Assembly: GCF_010095445.2 (NCBI RefSeq)
Contig: NZ_WFGV02000063.1
Location: 1-32,157 of the forward strand
From: Pseudomonas sp. TNT3
GTDB lineage: Bacteria > Pseudomonadota > Gammaproteobacteria > Pseudomonadales > Pseudomonadaceae
DNA: 32,157 bases
Direction: 5' to 3'
Part shown: positions 6,177 through 14,724 of the stretch, one piece after another
Numbering within the stretch: the stretch's first letter is position 1
How the letters are laid out: each line of letters starts with the position of its first letter
The notes under the pieces: model-generated
What the model saw: the letters and a program-made list of their open reading frames with translations, nothing else
Told to the model about the DNA's origin: nothing
The model's database searches: none
Made by a program: the position numbers and the translations under genes

Positions 6177-7553
6177 TCAGCCCAGCGCTTCAAAACACTG
6201 CTCAATCGAACGTCGCTGTGTCTCGGCGTACAAGCCTAATTCATCAATGGTCGAGCGCCCCAGGGCTTGTTCGAACGCTTGTCTGTTCGAGTGTTCGCCG
6301 TAGTGGCTTTGCGCGGCATCGCCGAGGTTCGACTGGAAAATCCCCGCGGCACTGACGGGCAGGAAGTCTTCATACACCAACGGTTCTACCTGAAAAAAAC
6401 CTTCATCAAGCAGCTCGTCCAGCGCCAGGGATTTCAGGTCCGAGGTTGCCCTTCCTTTTTCCGTGACGAAGTAGCGAAAGTACGCCAGTTCCTGTTGGCG
6501 CATGCCTTCAAGGGTGTCGGGGAATTCGGCGAAGTGTTGTGTCATGAGTGCGTTGTAGCGTGCAGCGTTGCCTTCGTTGGGGAAGTCGTCGAGTTCATCC
6601 CGGGCGGCGTTGAGCAAACGGTCATACAGCGCCCTGCCTTTGGGGGTCAGGGCGGCGCCGCGTTGCTCGATTTCACCGAAGCGGGCGCTGTGACTGCCGT
6701 GGGTGCTGGTTTGATCGGTGAAGGCGATAGGCTCGTCCAGGGCTTTGAAACTGGTCTGACGCAGCAGGATCGGGCACTGCCGGCGAGGCGGGCCTTCGAT
6801 GACTGCTTTGGGGGTGATGCCGTGGGCAGGCATTTGCGCCTGGACGATATCGATGTCCAGGGTTCGCGGTGTCAGGTGGTTGATGTGGGGGCCTTTGAAT
6901 GCCACCACGTCGGCGATCAAGCGATGTTGGGCGCTGAGTTTGCGGTACTGCTCGGCGGAAACGGTGGCGCTGTGGTGCCAGCGGAAGGTTTCAAGTGCCT
7001 GTTCGACGAAGTGCCGGGCATCCGATTCGGTGAGGCCGCCATCGCGTTCCGCGCGATCGATGAGGTTCAGCGCTGCCGGGGTGAAGATCGAACGCTGATC
7101 CAATACCGATTGCGCGAAGGCACGCAGTTCCAGGTCTTCGATCAGCTCCAGGCGCAGCAGTGAGGTGAACACTCGAAACGGGCTCACCTGCAACGCCGTT
7201 TCATGCACCGCGCGGAACGCCGTGGAATGCACTGGTACGCCAGCCGGGGTCAGGTCGTAGTAACCGACCGGTTGCATGCCCATGACCGCAAACAAGCGGG
7301 CGAGGGTGGCCAGTTCGTTGGCCGTGCCGACGCGGATCGCTCCATGGCGCTCCAGGTCCAGACGCTGGATCTCGCCGGTGCTGTTCAATTGGCTGGCCAC
7401 CTGCGGATCGGTTTCCAGCACGTGGCGGTTCGTTTGCTCCACCAATGCCATCAACGCGCCGTACAGTGGCACTTCTTCGCGGTACATGTCGGACATCGCT
7501 TTGGAGAAGCGTTGGCGGATCAGGTCGGGGCTGACGAAGCTGGGGTGGCTCAT
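6177..7553 (-). CDS. hglS: 2-oxoadipate dioxygenase/decarboxylase (D-2-hydroxyglutarate synthase)
   Basis: 458 residues, full length for the DUF1338/YdcJ family. Starts at the ATG at 7553 after AGGAAA. HglS is a non-haem Fe(II) enzyme that converts 2-oxoadipate, O2 to D-2-hydroxyglutarate and CO2 in the D-lysine/aminoadipate branch of lysine catabolism in P. putida. The known metal and substrate residues are all present at the expected positions: His70 and Arg74 in 'ERHGAIRVG', His226 in 'GPHINHLTPR', Glu294 in 'RFGEIEQRG', and the Val-Ser pair in 'FLPVSAAG' (399-400). So activity is very likely. The rest of the lysine pathway (AmaA/B/D, aminoadipate aminotransferase, D-2HG dehydrogenase) is not in this window. 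Both flanks are repeat DNA, so it is probably monocistronic. Confidence 0.93.
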   Translation of the reverse strand: MSHPSFVSPDLIRQRFSKAMSDMYREEVPLYGALMALVEQTNRHVLETDPQVASQLNSTGEIQRLDLERHGAIRVGTANELATLARLFAVMGMQPVGYYDLTPAGVPVHSTAFRAVHETALQVSPFRVFTSLLRLELIEDLELRAFAQSVLDQRSIFTPAALNLIDRAERDGGLTESDARHFVEQALETFRWHHSATVSAEQYRKLSAQHRLIADVVAFKGPHINHLTPRTLDIDIVQAQMPAHGITPKAVIEGPPRRQCPILLRQTSFKALDEPIAFTDQTSTHGSHSARFGEIEQRGAALTPKGRALYDRLLNAARDELDDFPNEGNAARYNALMTQHFAEFPDTLEGMRQQELAYFRYFVTEKGRATSDLKSLALDELLDEGFFQVEPLVYEDFLPVSAAGIFQSNLGDAAQSHYGEHSNRQAFEQALGRSTIDELGLYAETQRRSIEQCFEALG

Positions 7554-7682
7554 GAAGAAATTTCCTGGCGCGGTGACGAAAAGGATGGAGAAAAGATCGC
7601 AGCCTTCAGCGACGCCGACAAACGAAGAATCTTACGGACTTCATTCTGCCAAGGACTGCTTGCCCAGCCTGATTGCGCGCCT

Positions 7683-7777
7683 GGCTCCAATCCCTGTAGC
7701 AACTCGCATACACCATGCTCCCCTCGCCACACCGCAGTCGGACGCAGCCTTCGGCAGCTGCTACAGGGATTGGAGCC
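7683..7777. repeat. inverted repeat pair, REPIN-like, between hydrolase and hglS
   Basis: 19-bp perfect arms GGCTCCAATCCCTGTAGCA (7683-7701) and its reverse complement (7759-7777) enclose about 57 bp that contain 'cgcagccttcggcag'. A partial 'aaaagatcgcagcc' lies at about 7591. The whole gap 7554-7793 has no gene. The arm sequence differs from the other REPINs in the window. Confidence 0.7.
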
Positions 7778-7793
7778 GACCGTGCAGTCCCGA

Positions 7794-8735
7794 TTACACC
7801 GGAAGGTGCGAGCGGTGGGCGGCCAGGAATTCTCCATACAGACGCGCCGTGTAGGCCGGCTCTTCGACCATGGGCATATGGCCGACGCCTTCGAGAATTT
7901 CCACCCGCAGATCTACGATGCCTTTACTCCAGATGGCCACGCTGCTGACATCGATCAGACGGTCTTTGCGCCCCCACACCAGCAGCGCCGGGCATTTGAT
8001 GTCGGGAAGTCGTGGTTCCATCGGCGGGCTGGCGCGAAAGTCTTTGAAGATTTCTTCGAGTTCATCGCGAGACTGTTCGTAGCGCTGGGCGATGGCGTCC
8101 AGCACCACGCCGGGTACCCAAGGTGGGTTGGCCATGGTCATGGCGTAGAAATGCCGGAACTCTTCCCGGGAGTTGATCAGGAACGGGTTGTGTCCCTTGG
8201 ACAGCTGCCGTTCCAGGTCACTGATTTCGGGAGCCGTGACGCCGGCGGGATCGATGAGGGCGACCGAAGCGATTCGGTCGGGGTAGGTGGCGGCGAGCCA
8301 GGCGGCGATGTAGCCGCCCATGGAATTGCCGATCACATGGACTTTCTCGACCCCGCACACATCGAGCAACTGGATCATGCGTTTGGCCTGGAGCGCAATG
8401 TCATAACCGCCACCGGCCTTGAAGCCGGTTTCACCGTGGCCGGCGATGTCTGGAATGATCACCCGGTGGCTGCCGACAAAATGTCGGGCGAAGCGTAACC
8501 ACAGGTTCTTGTCGGCGCTGTAACCGTGGAGCATCAACACGCTGCTGGTGGCTTCGTAGGGGCCACCTTGCCAGGTCGATACGGTCATTTCGCTGATCGG
8601 TACGACGATCTTGTGGAGTCGATATAGCCTGGCTTCGATGGTGACGCTCAAGTCATAAAGCACGTAGCCGATTGCGGGGTAGCTCAACCAGCTCCATGCG
8701 ATGAAAACGGCAATTGCGACAACCAATAGAAGCAT
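7794..8735 (-). CDS. alpha/beta hydrolase with N-terminal membrane anchor
   Basis: 313 residues from the ATG at 8735 (AGGAAG, 7-base spacing). Residues 1-25 form a single hydrophobic segment, likely a signal anchor, so the enzyme is membrane-bound. The fold is complete: oxyanion turn 'LMLHGYSADK' (His70-Gly71), nucleophile elbow 'GNSMGG' with Ser138, acid Asp258 in 'WGRKDRLID', and His286 in 'GVGHMPMVEE'. It lies 21 bp downstream of the Baeyer-Villiger monooxygenase gene on the same strand, so they are one operon. Inference: it hydrolyses the ester or lactone made by that enzyme, as in the BVMO-esterase operon reported for P. fluorescens DSM 50106. Substrate not determinable here. Confidence 0.9.
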   Translation of the reverse strand: MLLLVVAIAVFIAWSWLSYPAIGYVLYDLSVTIEARLYRLHKIVVPISEMTVSTWQGGPYEATSSVLMLHGYSADKNLWLRFARHFVGSHRVIIPDIAGHGETGFKAGGGYDIALQAKRMIQLLDVCGVEKVHVIGNSMGGYIAAWLAATYPDRIASVALIDPAGVTAPEISDLERQLSKGHNPFLINSREEFRHFYAMTMANPPWVPGVVLDAIAQRYEQSRDELEEIFKDFRASPPMEPRLPDIKCPALLVWGRKDRLIDVSSVAIWSKGIVDLRVEILEGVGHMPMVEEPAYTARLYGEFLAAHRSHLPV

Positions 8736-8756
8736 CAGTGTCTTCCTTTTATCGGA

Positions 8757-10211
8757 TCAGGAGAGGATATGGTCGGCGGGTTTCAGTGCCCGGGTCAGCC
8801 GGTGATAGCTGAAACTGAATCCCGGAAACATGGCTATCACATGCCCGCTCCGGCTGTGATACCAACTGTGGCAGCCTCCGGATTTCCACACCGTGCGCTC
8901 CATTTCTCTGTGGATCATTTCAGTGTAGGTGCGTTCCGCGTCGGGGCGCACTTCGATGCTGCGCAAACCCCGATTTTTTAACGTAAGAATGCAGTCGAGG
9001 ATGTAATTCATCTGCGATTCGATAATGAACAGCGCCGAGGTGTGGCCGATCCCGGTGTTGGGGCCGGTGACGATGAACAGATTGGGGAAGTCCGGCAGGC
9101 TGGTGCCCAGATAGGCGCGGGGGTATTGAGCCCAGACGTCCTTCAGTTGCGTGCCGTTTTTTCCGCTGACCGGGTAGGAAATCACCCCGTCGGTGGCGTC
9201 GTAGCCGGTGGACCAGACGATCAGGTCAACGTCGATGTGCTGACCGTCTTCGGTGGTGATGCCGGTTTCATCGATGCTGGAGATGCCGTTTTCCCGGCTG
9301 TGCAGCGTCACGTTGCTGCGCCCGAGTGCCGGATACAAAGTGCTGGAGACGATGATTCGCTTGCAGCCGATGGCGTAGTCCGGGGTCAGTTTGCGGCGCA
9401 GCTCGGGGTCGGGTACCTGTCGCTTGAGAAAGCGCAGGGCGTGTTGCTGCACCAGCCGAATCGCCGGTTTGGAGTATTTGAACGCAATCACCCTTGTTTC
9501 GAACTGCCAGTAGATCATCCAGCGCAGCAGCGTGTAGGCCGGTTTCAACCCGAGCAGCCAGCGCTGGAAACGGCCGAACGTACGGTCGGCGCGGGGCAAC
9601 ACCCAGTGCGGTGTGCGCTGGAACACATGCAAGTGCTCAACGTCCGGTGCGATCACCGGAATGACTTGCGCGGCGCTGGCGCCGCTGCCGACGATGGCCA
9701 CGCGTTTATGCCGGTAGTCGTAGGTGTGATCCCAGCTGTTGGTGTGAAAAGTCTTGCCCTTGAAGCGCTCCTGGCCTTCGAAGTGCGGGACCACCGGTTG
9801 GCTGAGCGGCCCCGTCGCATTGATCACAAATTGCGCATAAAAAATGCCTTTGTTGCCGGTGTGTACCGCCCAGCGTTTGTTGGGTTCGTCCCATTCGATG
9901 CGTTCGACGTTCGTTTCCAGTTCCACCTTTTCCCGCAGGCCGAAGTGCTCCACGACATGCTGGGTGTAGCGGTGCAGCTCGGCCTGGCCGGCGAACATTT
10001 GTGTCCAGCGAAAAGGCGCGAAAGACAGGGAATACAACGGCGAAGGGACGTCCACCGCCGCGCCGGGATAGGTATTCTGGCACCAGGTGCCGCCGAAAAA
10101 GTCCCGCCGTTCCAGCAGACGGAAATCGTCGATACCGGTTTTGAGCAAATTGATTGCCGCGCACTGGCCGCCAAATCCACTGCCGATGATCAGCACCTGG
10201 AAAGTCTGCAT
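8757..10211 (-). CDS. flavin monooxygenase, Baeyer-Villiger type I
   Basis: 484 residues from the ATG at 10211, preceded by AGGAGG at short (3-base) spacing. FAD-binding GxGxxG at residues 10-15 ('GSGFGG'), 'FFGGTWCQNTYPGAAVDVPS' at 38-57, the BVMO fingerprint FxGxxxHxxxWD at 150-161 ('FKGKTFHTNSWD'), and the second, NADPH-binding Rossmann motif 'GSGASA' at 175-180. These enzymes insert an oxygen next to a ketone carbonyl, giving an ester or lactone. It is the first gene of a two-gene operon with the membrane hydrolase. It is divergent from the diguanylate cyclase gene, with about 190 bp between starts. Related FMO enzymes (N- or S-oxidation) lack this exact fingerprint, so BVMO is preferred. 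Confidence 0.92.
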   Translation of the reverse strand: MQTFQVLIIGSGFGGQCAAINLLKTGIDDFRLLERRDFFGGTWCQNTYPGAAVDVPSPLYSLSFAPFRWTQMFAGQAELHRYTQHVVEHFGLREKVELETNVERIEWDEPNKRWAVHTGNKGIFYAQFVINATGPLSQPVVPHFEGQERFKGKTFHTNSWDHTYDYRHKRVAIVGSGASAAQVIPVIAPDVEHLHVFQRTPHWVLPRADRTFGRFQRWLLGLKPAYTLLRWMIYWQFETRVIAFKYSKPAIRLVQQHALRFLKRQVPDPELRRKLTPDYAIGCKRIIVSSTLYPALGRSNVTLHSRENGISSIDETGITTEDGQHIDVDLIVWSTGYDATDGVISYPVSGKNGTQLKDVWAQYPRAYLGTSLPDFPNLFIVTGPNTGIGHTSALFIIESQMNYILDCILTLKNRGLRSIEVRPDAERTYTEMIHREMERTVWKSGGCHSWYHSRSGHVIAMFPGFSFSYHRLTRALKPADHILS

Positions 10212-10404
10212 GAGCCTCCTTTATCGAGATCGAACGAAACTATCCCTTATGAAACCATCCCTCATATATAGACCACCTCTTGCGCCTGAAGCGATCTCGT
10301 TTGGCCGCCGGCCGGTGATGGCTATTTAACGTTACCCTGATAGACTCCGAGCACACACGCATCCCCGGTGTCATCAGGTTTCGTTCAGTGGCTTAGAGGC
10401 CTCT

Positions 10405-11478
10405 ATGGAAAAAGCGCGAGTCAAGGGACTTTCATTGGCAAGGAGGCTCTACACGTCGCGAACCCTGGGTTTGGCACTTGGCCTTTTGTGCGTTGGCGCG
10501 GCGATGCATCCCCTCAACCCGGCCCCTTGGGTCTGGGTGGTGATGCTGCTCAATGCCGTTGTGTGGCCTCATCTGGCTTACCAATGGGCGCGTCGGGCGC
10601 CGGTTCCCTACCACGCCGAATACCGCAATCTACTGGTCGATGCCTTTTTCGGCGGCTTCTGGGTGGCGGCCATGCAGTTCAATCCACTGCCCAGTGCCGT
10701 GACCATTTCCATGATGGCCATGAACAACGTCGCGATCGGCGGGTTGCGGTTTTTGCAGGTGGCTACGGTCGCGCAGATCCTGGGCGTCGGCGTCGGCCTG
10801 CTGATATTTGCCCCGGCTTTCATTCCTGAAACCAGTCAATTTCAGCTGTATGCCTGTTTGCCTTTGCTGTGTTTTTATCCGCTGGCACTGGGCTGGATCT
10901 GTTTTCGCCAGGCCTACACACTCGGTCAACACAAGCGTGAATTGCTGGCCTTGAGCCGTACCGACAGCCTGACCGGCCTGCTCAATCACGGGGCCTGGAA
11001 AGATCAACTGGAGATCGAGTTTCAGCGTTGCCAACGTCAGCGTAGGGGGGGTGCAATCGCGCTGATCGACATCGATCACTTCAAAACCATCAATGACACG
11101 TACGGCCATGTCGCCGGGGACATCGTCCTGCGGCAGTTGAGCAAGATGCTCAGACAAAACCTGCGAGCCGCCGATCTGGCCGGGCGTTACGGCGGCGATG
11201 AGTTCTGCGTCATTCTGCCGGACCTGCCCCTGAGCAGCGCGGCGGCCGCCATGGATTCGCTACGGGATCGCTTTGCCACGCTGGGCTACGAGCAGAATCC
11301 GGCGTTGAAGGTCAGCCTGAGCATCGGAATTGCCGCATTCGATCCGGGCCATGCCGATGCCACCCTGTGGCTTAACGACGCCGACCATGCGCTGTATGAA
11401 GCCAAGACCACCGGCCGCAACCGCGTGATTTGCAGCAGCGATAGCCGGCCTCATCATGAGTTGCTGGATTCGGTATAG
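10405..11478 (+). CDS. diguanylate cyclase, MASE2-GGDEF (DgcC/AdrA-like)
   Basis: 357 residues from the ATG at 10405 (AGAGG upstream). Residues about 15-175 hold five to six hydrophobic helices starting 'LYTSRTLGLALGLLCVGAAMHP', characteristic of the MASE2 sensor domain of AdrA-type cyclases. The GGDEF domain follows at 185-350, with 'LIDIDHFKTINDTYGH', an intact GGDEF at 263-267 and an I-site RxxD at 254-257 ('RAAD'), exactly five residues before it. So it should make c-di-GMP from GTP at the membrane and be product-inhibited. No EAL domain. In enterics such proteins drive cellulose synthesis, but no cellulose gene is present here. It is convergent with the oxaloacetate decarboxylase gene. 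Confidence 0.93.
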   Translation: MEKARVKGLSLARRLYTSRTLGLALGLLCVGAAMHPLNPAPWVWVVMLLNAVVWPHLAYQWARRAPVPYHAEYRNLLVDAFFGGFWVAAMQFNPLPSAVTISMMAMNNVAIGGLRFLQVATVAQILGVGVGLLIFAPAFIPETSQFQLYACLPLLCFYPLALGWICFRQAYTLGQHKRELLALSRTDSLTGLLNHGAWKDQLEIEFQRCQRQRRGGAIALIDIDHFKTINDTYGHVAGDIVLRQLSKMLRQNLRAADLAGRYGGDEFCVILPDLPLSSAAAAMDSLRDRFATLGYEQNPALKVSLSIGIAAFDPGHADATLWLNDADHALYEAKTTGRNRVICSSDSRPHHELLDSV

Positions 11479-11512
11479 GGTACGAACAGGCTGGCTGCCG
11501 TAGGGCATTGCA

Positions 11513-11559
11513 AGATCAAAAGATCGCAGCCTCGTTTCACTCGACAGCTCCTACAGGGC
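11513..11559. repeat. REP-type element between convergent genes
   Basis: 'agatcaaaagatcgcagcct' followed by 'cgacagctcctacaggg', the two halves of the same REP type found complete at 30495-30581. The stem is degenerate here. It lies in the gap between the convergent diguanylate cyclase and oxaloacetate decarboxylase genes. Confidence 0.65.
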
Positions 11560-11590
11560 CGGGGCATGCATGGCCCCGACCGCTGACGCG

Positions 11591-12460
11591 TTATTCCTTG
11601 ACGCTCATGAACTCTTCCGCCCAGCGAATGTATTCCTCGGGCTGCGTGTAGGTGTGCGTCAGTTCGGTGGCGCTCAGGTCCGAGGCCTGGGTAAACATCT
11701 GCCGTTGTTCCCGCAGACTGTCGTACGTCGCTTTGATGGCCGCGAAATACGCTCCGTGGCCGTCGATGGTGACCCGCACGCCGAGTTCGGCGAGGCGTTT
11801 ATCGTCGCGCAGCAGCGGGTTGCCGTAGGTCACCAGCATCAAGGGTACGGTCAGGTGCTCGGCAAGCTGCTCGAGATGCTCGAAATCCCGAACGCCGACC
11901 ATGCAGATCCCGTCCGCCCCGGCGCGCTGGTACTGCTGGGTACGGCTGATGATTTCCTGGACCGGCAGGATCCCTGCGTTGGTTCGAGCGACGATCGCCA
12001 TCTCCGAATCAACCCGGGCTTCCAGCGCCGCGCGGATCTTGCCGACGCCCTCGGCAACCGTGATCAAATCGGTGGACTTGCGCCCGAACTGCGCGGGCAG
12101 GAGGGTGTCTTCAATCGTCAGCGCGGCAATGCCTGCACGTTCGAGTTCGACGATGGTGCGCATGACGTTCAGCGCGTTACCGTAGCCATGGTCGGCGTCG
12201 GCGATCACCGGCAATTGGGCGACACGGCCGATGCGCGTGGCTTGCTCAGCAAACTCGCTGAGGGTAATCAAGGCAAAGTCTGGGGCGCCCAGCACCTGCA
12301 GTGACGCGACCGAACCGCCGAGAATGCCCACTTCAAAACCCAGGTCCGCGGCAATGCGTGCTGACATCGGGTCAAAGACCGACGCGGTGTGATAGCAGGT
12401 ATTGGCAGCGAACAGCTCGCGAAAATTACGGCGCAAATCTTGATGAGATAGCCTGGACAT
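11591..12460 (-). CDS. oxaloacetate decarboxylase, PEP mutase/isocitrate lyase superfamily
   Basis: 289 residues from the ATG at 12460, preceded by GGTGGA; the frame is open to 12535 but the shorter form matches the length of P. aeruginosa PA4872, the characterised member. PEP mutase/isocitrate lyase barrel motifs are present: 'VIADADHGYGN' (Mg2+ site, Asp88/Asp90), 'TIEDTLLP' (114-121), 'IVARTNA'. Tyr212 and His235, residues associated with the decarboxylase subclass, are in 'LVTYGNP' and 'TIDGHGA'. The superfamily Cys of true isocitrate lyases (KKCGH) is absent. Reaction: oxaloacetate to pyruvate and CO2. No partner gene; monocistronic. A 2-methylisocitrate lyase assignment is less likely because the KKCGH loop is missing. 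Confidence 0.87.
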   Translation of the reverse strand: MSRLSHQDLRRNFRELFAANTCYHTASVFDPMSARIAADLGFEVGILGGSVASLQVLGAPDFALITLSEFAEQATRIGRVAQLPVIADADHGYGNALNVMRTIVELERAGIAALTIEDTLLPAQFGRKSTDLITVAEGVGKIRAALEARVDSEMAIVARTNAGILPVQEIISRTQQYQRAGADGICMVGVRDFEHLEQLAEHLTVPLMLVTYGNPLLRDDKRLAELGVRVTIDGHGAYFAAIKATYDSLREQRQMFTQASDLSATELTHTYTQPEEYIRWAEEFMSVKE

Positions 12461-12611
12461 AAGAGTTCCACCAATGGAATGGAATGGAAGGGCTTGAGCA
12501 AAAGTGTCAACGCCGAAGAAACAAAAGGCTATCACGGGGACGAAGGGGAAATGATGACGAATTTGCAGAAGGACTGACGCAAGGCGGTTTCTGTGGCGAA
12601 GGCGGCGGTGA

Positions 12612-13646
12612 TTACGCCGCCACAGCCTTCAGTTGTCGGTTGACCAGCGGTATGGCTCTTATCGAGTCCCCGGGCTGCAGTTGCAGGCGCTTGGCGGTCT
12701 GTCGGTCGACGATCAGGCTGTTGCCATCCTGCCACGCTGGGGCTGCAGTGATACGGCAGTTCTCCATGCGACGATTATGGATCAACCAGACCTGCGCCCG
12801 GTTATCTGGCGTGCCGATGGCCAGGATCAGCGGTTCGCTGTCGCGCACGGTGCGGATGTTCGTCATCGGCGCCTCGATGATCGGACCACCGTCGAAGATA
12901 TCGATGTACCCCTTGTGCGCAAATCCCTCGGCCTCAAGAATCTTCAACGCCGGCGCTGTATTGGGGTGGGCTTTGCCGATCACGGCCTGTGCCTGTTCGG
13001 TGAGCAAACAGGTGTAGAGGGGCTGGCGGGGCATCAGTTCCGCGATGAATGATTTGCTGCCCGATCCGGCCAGATGGTCGGCCTGACTGAAATCCTTCTT
13101 GAAAAAATGCCTGCCCAGGCTGTCCCAAAACGGCGAGCAGCCATGCTCATCGGCACTACCGCGCAGTTCAGCGATCAGTTTGTCGCCGAACAGGTGCGTG
13201 AATTCAGCCACAAACAGCAGACGCCCCAATGACAGCAATCGTCCGTTATTGCCCCAGCGATGATCCAGGCGCAGGAACAGCGAACACAGCTCCGATTGCC
13301 CGGTCATTTCATTGTTCAGAAACAGCGTGGGAATCTGACGCTGGATGCCCAGGTCCGGTGCAGAACTGACGGTGACGCCGACGCGATAGTTGTACCAGGG
13401 CTCGCGCATACCGACCGCTCCCGTCAGGGCACTTATTCCGACAACCTGTTGATCGTCGTCTTCGAGCACGAACAGGTAATCGGCATCGGCACGTTCGACT
13501 TGTTCGGCGAACGTGCGTTGCGCCCAGCGCACCCGGTGGAACAGTTGTTCTTCATTGGCTGGCAGGGTGGTGAACCCGGGACCGGCTTCGCGCACCAGCG
13601 CGAGCAACGCAGGCAGGTCGGTAACACTGACCGGACGGACTAGCAT
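12612..13646 (-). CDS. aruG: arginine/ornithine N-succinyltransferase beta-subunit-like (AruG family)
   Basis: 344 residues from the ATG at 13646 with GGAGC upstream. The whole length aligns with the AstA/AruG family: 'MLVRPV...LPALLALVREAG', 'TTLPANEEQL', 'ALTGAVGMREPWYNYRVG', 'GDKLIAELRGSADEHGCSPFWDSLGRHFF' (in outline) and 'FDGGPIIEA'. AruG with AruF transfers succinyl from succinyl-CoA to the alpha-amino group of arginine or ornithine, the first step of the AST pathway. The alpha-like gene is 61 bp upstream in the same direction. AruC, AruD, AruB and AruE genes, which normally flank aruFG, are absent. So this is probably a second, paralogous pair; it may prefer a different amino acid. Confidence 0.82.
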   Translation of the reverse strand: MLVRPVSVTDLPALLALVREAGPGFTTLPANEEQLFHRVRWAQRTFAEQVERADADYLFVLEDDDQQVVGISALTGAVGMREPWYNYRVGVTVSSAPDLGIQRQIPTLFLNNEMTGQSELCSLFLRLDHRWGNNGRLLSLGRLLFVAEFTHLFGDKLIAELRGSADEHGCSPFWDSLGRHFFKKDFSQADHLAGSGSKSFIAELMPRQPLYTCLLTEQAQAVIGKAHPNTAPALKILEAEGFAHKGYIDIFDGGPIIEAPMTNIRTVRDSEPLILAIGTPDNRAQVWLIHNRRMENCRITAAPAWQDGNSLIVDRQTAKRLQLQPGDSIRAIPLVNRQLKAVAA

Positions 13647-13707
13647 GTTGAAGCTCCTTCTTCGCGACTGCCCGGGCGCAGTCGTGGGAAACGTTGTCGG
13701 GCGCTCG

Positions 13708-14724
13708 TCAAAGGGTGATCAACCGTATCCGGCTGCCTTCGCTCACGTTCAAGGCAGCGCGCATCCTGGCGTCAAGTACCACTGGTTGCCCAGGGTTGAC
13801 GTCCAGTTCGGCGACAATCGCCCGATAGCCCTTAAGTAAATCGTTGCTCACCAGATAGCGGCCACGGGCATCAATGGAGGACCCGGTTTTTACCGTGGCG
13901 ATATGACTTTGGGCGATGGAGCGGATGTCGCAAAGCCGGGCTTGCAAGGTAGGACCGCCGTCAAACAGGTCGACGTACTGACAGGTATCGAACCCCTCAC
14001 GCTCGAGGATATCGAAGGCTTCCTGGCCATCGGGATGGATGCGTCCGACGCAGTCGCGTGCCGTCTCGGGCAACATCGGCAGGTAAATCGGGTAGTGGGG
14101 CATCAGCTCCGCAAGGAACGTCCGGCTGTTCAAACCGCACAGCTTTTCCGCCTCGGCATAGGGCAGGTCGAAGAAATGCTTGCCGACTGCGTCCCAGAAC
14201 GGCGACCCGCCTTCATCGTTGCTGAAACCGACAATCTCCGTGATTACTGTGTTGGCAAAACGGCTTGAGTGAGCACCGATAAACAACAGTCGAGCCCGGG
14301 ACAGCAGTTCGGAAAACGGCGACCGAACCCACTCGGCGTCAATATGAAAACCCCGCAACAAGGTATGGCCGCTCAGGTCATGACACAGCGACAGTGTGGG
14401 TACGTCATGCTCGATATTGAGTTCACGCGAGGCACTGGTGTAGTGACGGTTGCGCAGGCTGTAGAAGGGCTCGTTGTAGCCGGCAGTGGCCAGGATTTCC
14501 GAACAGCCCACCAGGCGCTGGCACGTCAGATCTTCCAGGACGAAGAAATAATTCTCCGGGCCATGATCTTCAACGTCTTTTTCAAACGAGGCACAAGAGT
14601 CGAGTACCCTCTGGCGCAAGCGTTCAGCGTCGTCCGGCAAGGACGTGACACCCACCAGGCTTTCGCGGGCAAGTCGCTGTAACTGGGGCAGGTCGGTTAA
14701 CTCGACCGGGCGTAAGACCAGCAT
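13708..14724 (-). CDS. aruF: arginine/ornithine N-succinyltransferase alpha-subunit-like (AruF family)
   Basis: 338 residues from the ATG at 14724 with AGGAGT at good spacing. Diagnostic segments: 'VGVTSLPDDAERL' (residues about 23-36), 'YFFVLEDLTCQRLVGCSEI', 'TAGYNEPFYSLRN', 'TLSLCHDLSGHTLL', 'FSNDEGGSPFWDAVGKHFF' and 'YVDLFDGGPTLQA'. The 'SLPDDAERL' form marks the AruF rather than AruG subunit. It starts a two-gene operon with the AruG-like gene. The promoter should be in 14725-14940. Both being complete argues against decay. Paralogue of the housekeeping aruF, as the rest of the aru operon is missing here. Confidence 0.82.
   Translation of the reverse strand: MLVLRPVELTDLPQLQRLARESLVGVTSLPDDAERLRQRVLDSCASFEKDVEDHGPENYFFVLEDLTCQRLVGCSEILATAGYNEPFYSLRNRHYTSASRELNIEHDVPTLSLCHDLSGHTLLRGFHIDAEWVRSPFSELLSRARLLFIGAHSSRFANTVITEIVGFSNDEGGSPFWDAVGKHFFDLPYAEAEKLCGLNSRTFLAELMPHYPIYLPMLPETARDCVGRIHPDGQEAFDILEREGFDTCQYVDLFDGGPTLQARLCDIRSIAQSHIATVKTGSSIDARGRYLVSNDLLKGYRAIVAELDVNPGQPVVLDARMRAALNVSEGSRIRLITL

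Noticed and set aside
5842..6303. Small ORFs inside the long repeat and across the AAGATC array
   Set aside because: They differ between copies A and B, lack ribosome-binding sites and lie in repeat DNA.
7203..8498. 431-codon plus-strand frame spanning hglS and the hydrolase
   Set aside because: Crosses two genes with conserved catalytic residues and a REPIN; no coding sign of its own.
9042..10271. 409-codon plus-strand frame over the BVMO gene
   Set aside because: Opposite strand has all BVMO motifs and a Shine-Dalgarno; the plus-strand product is a composition artefact.
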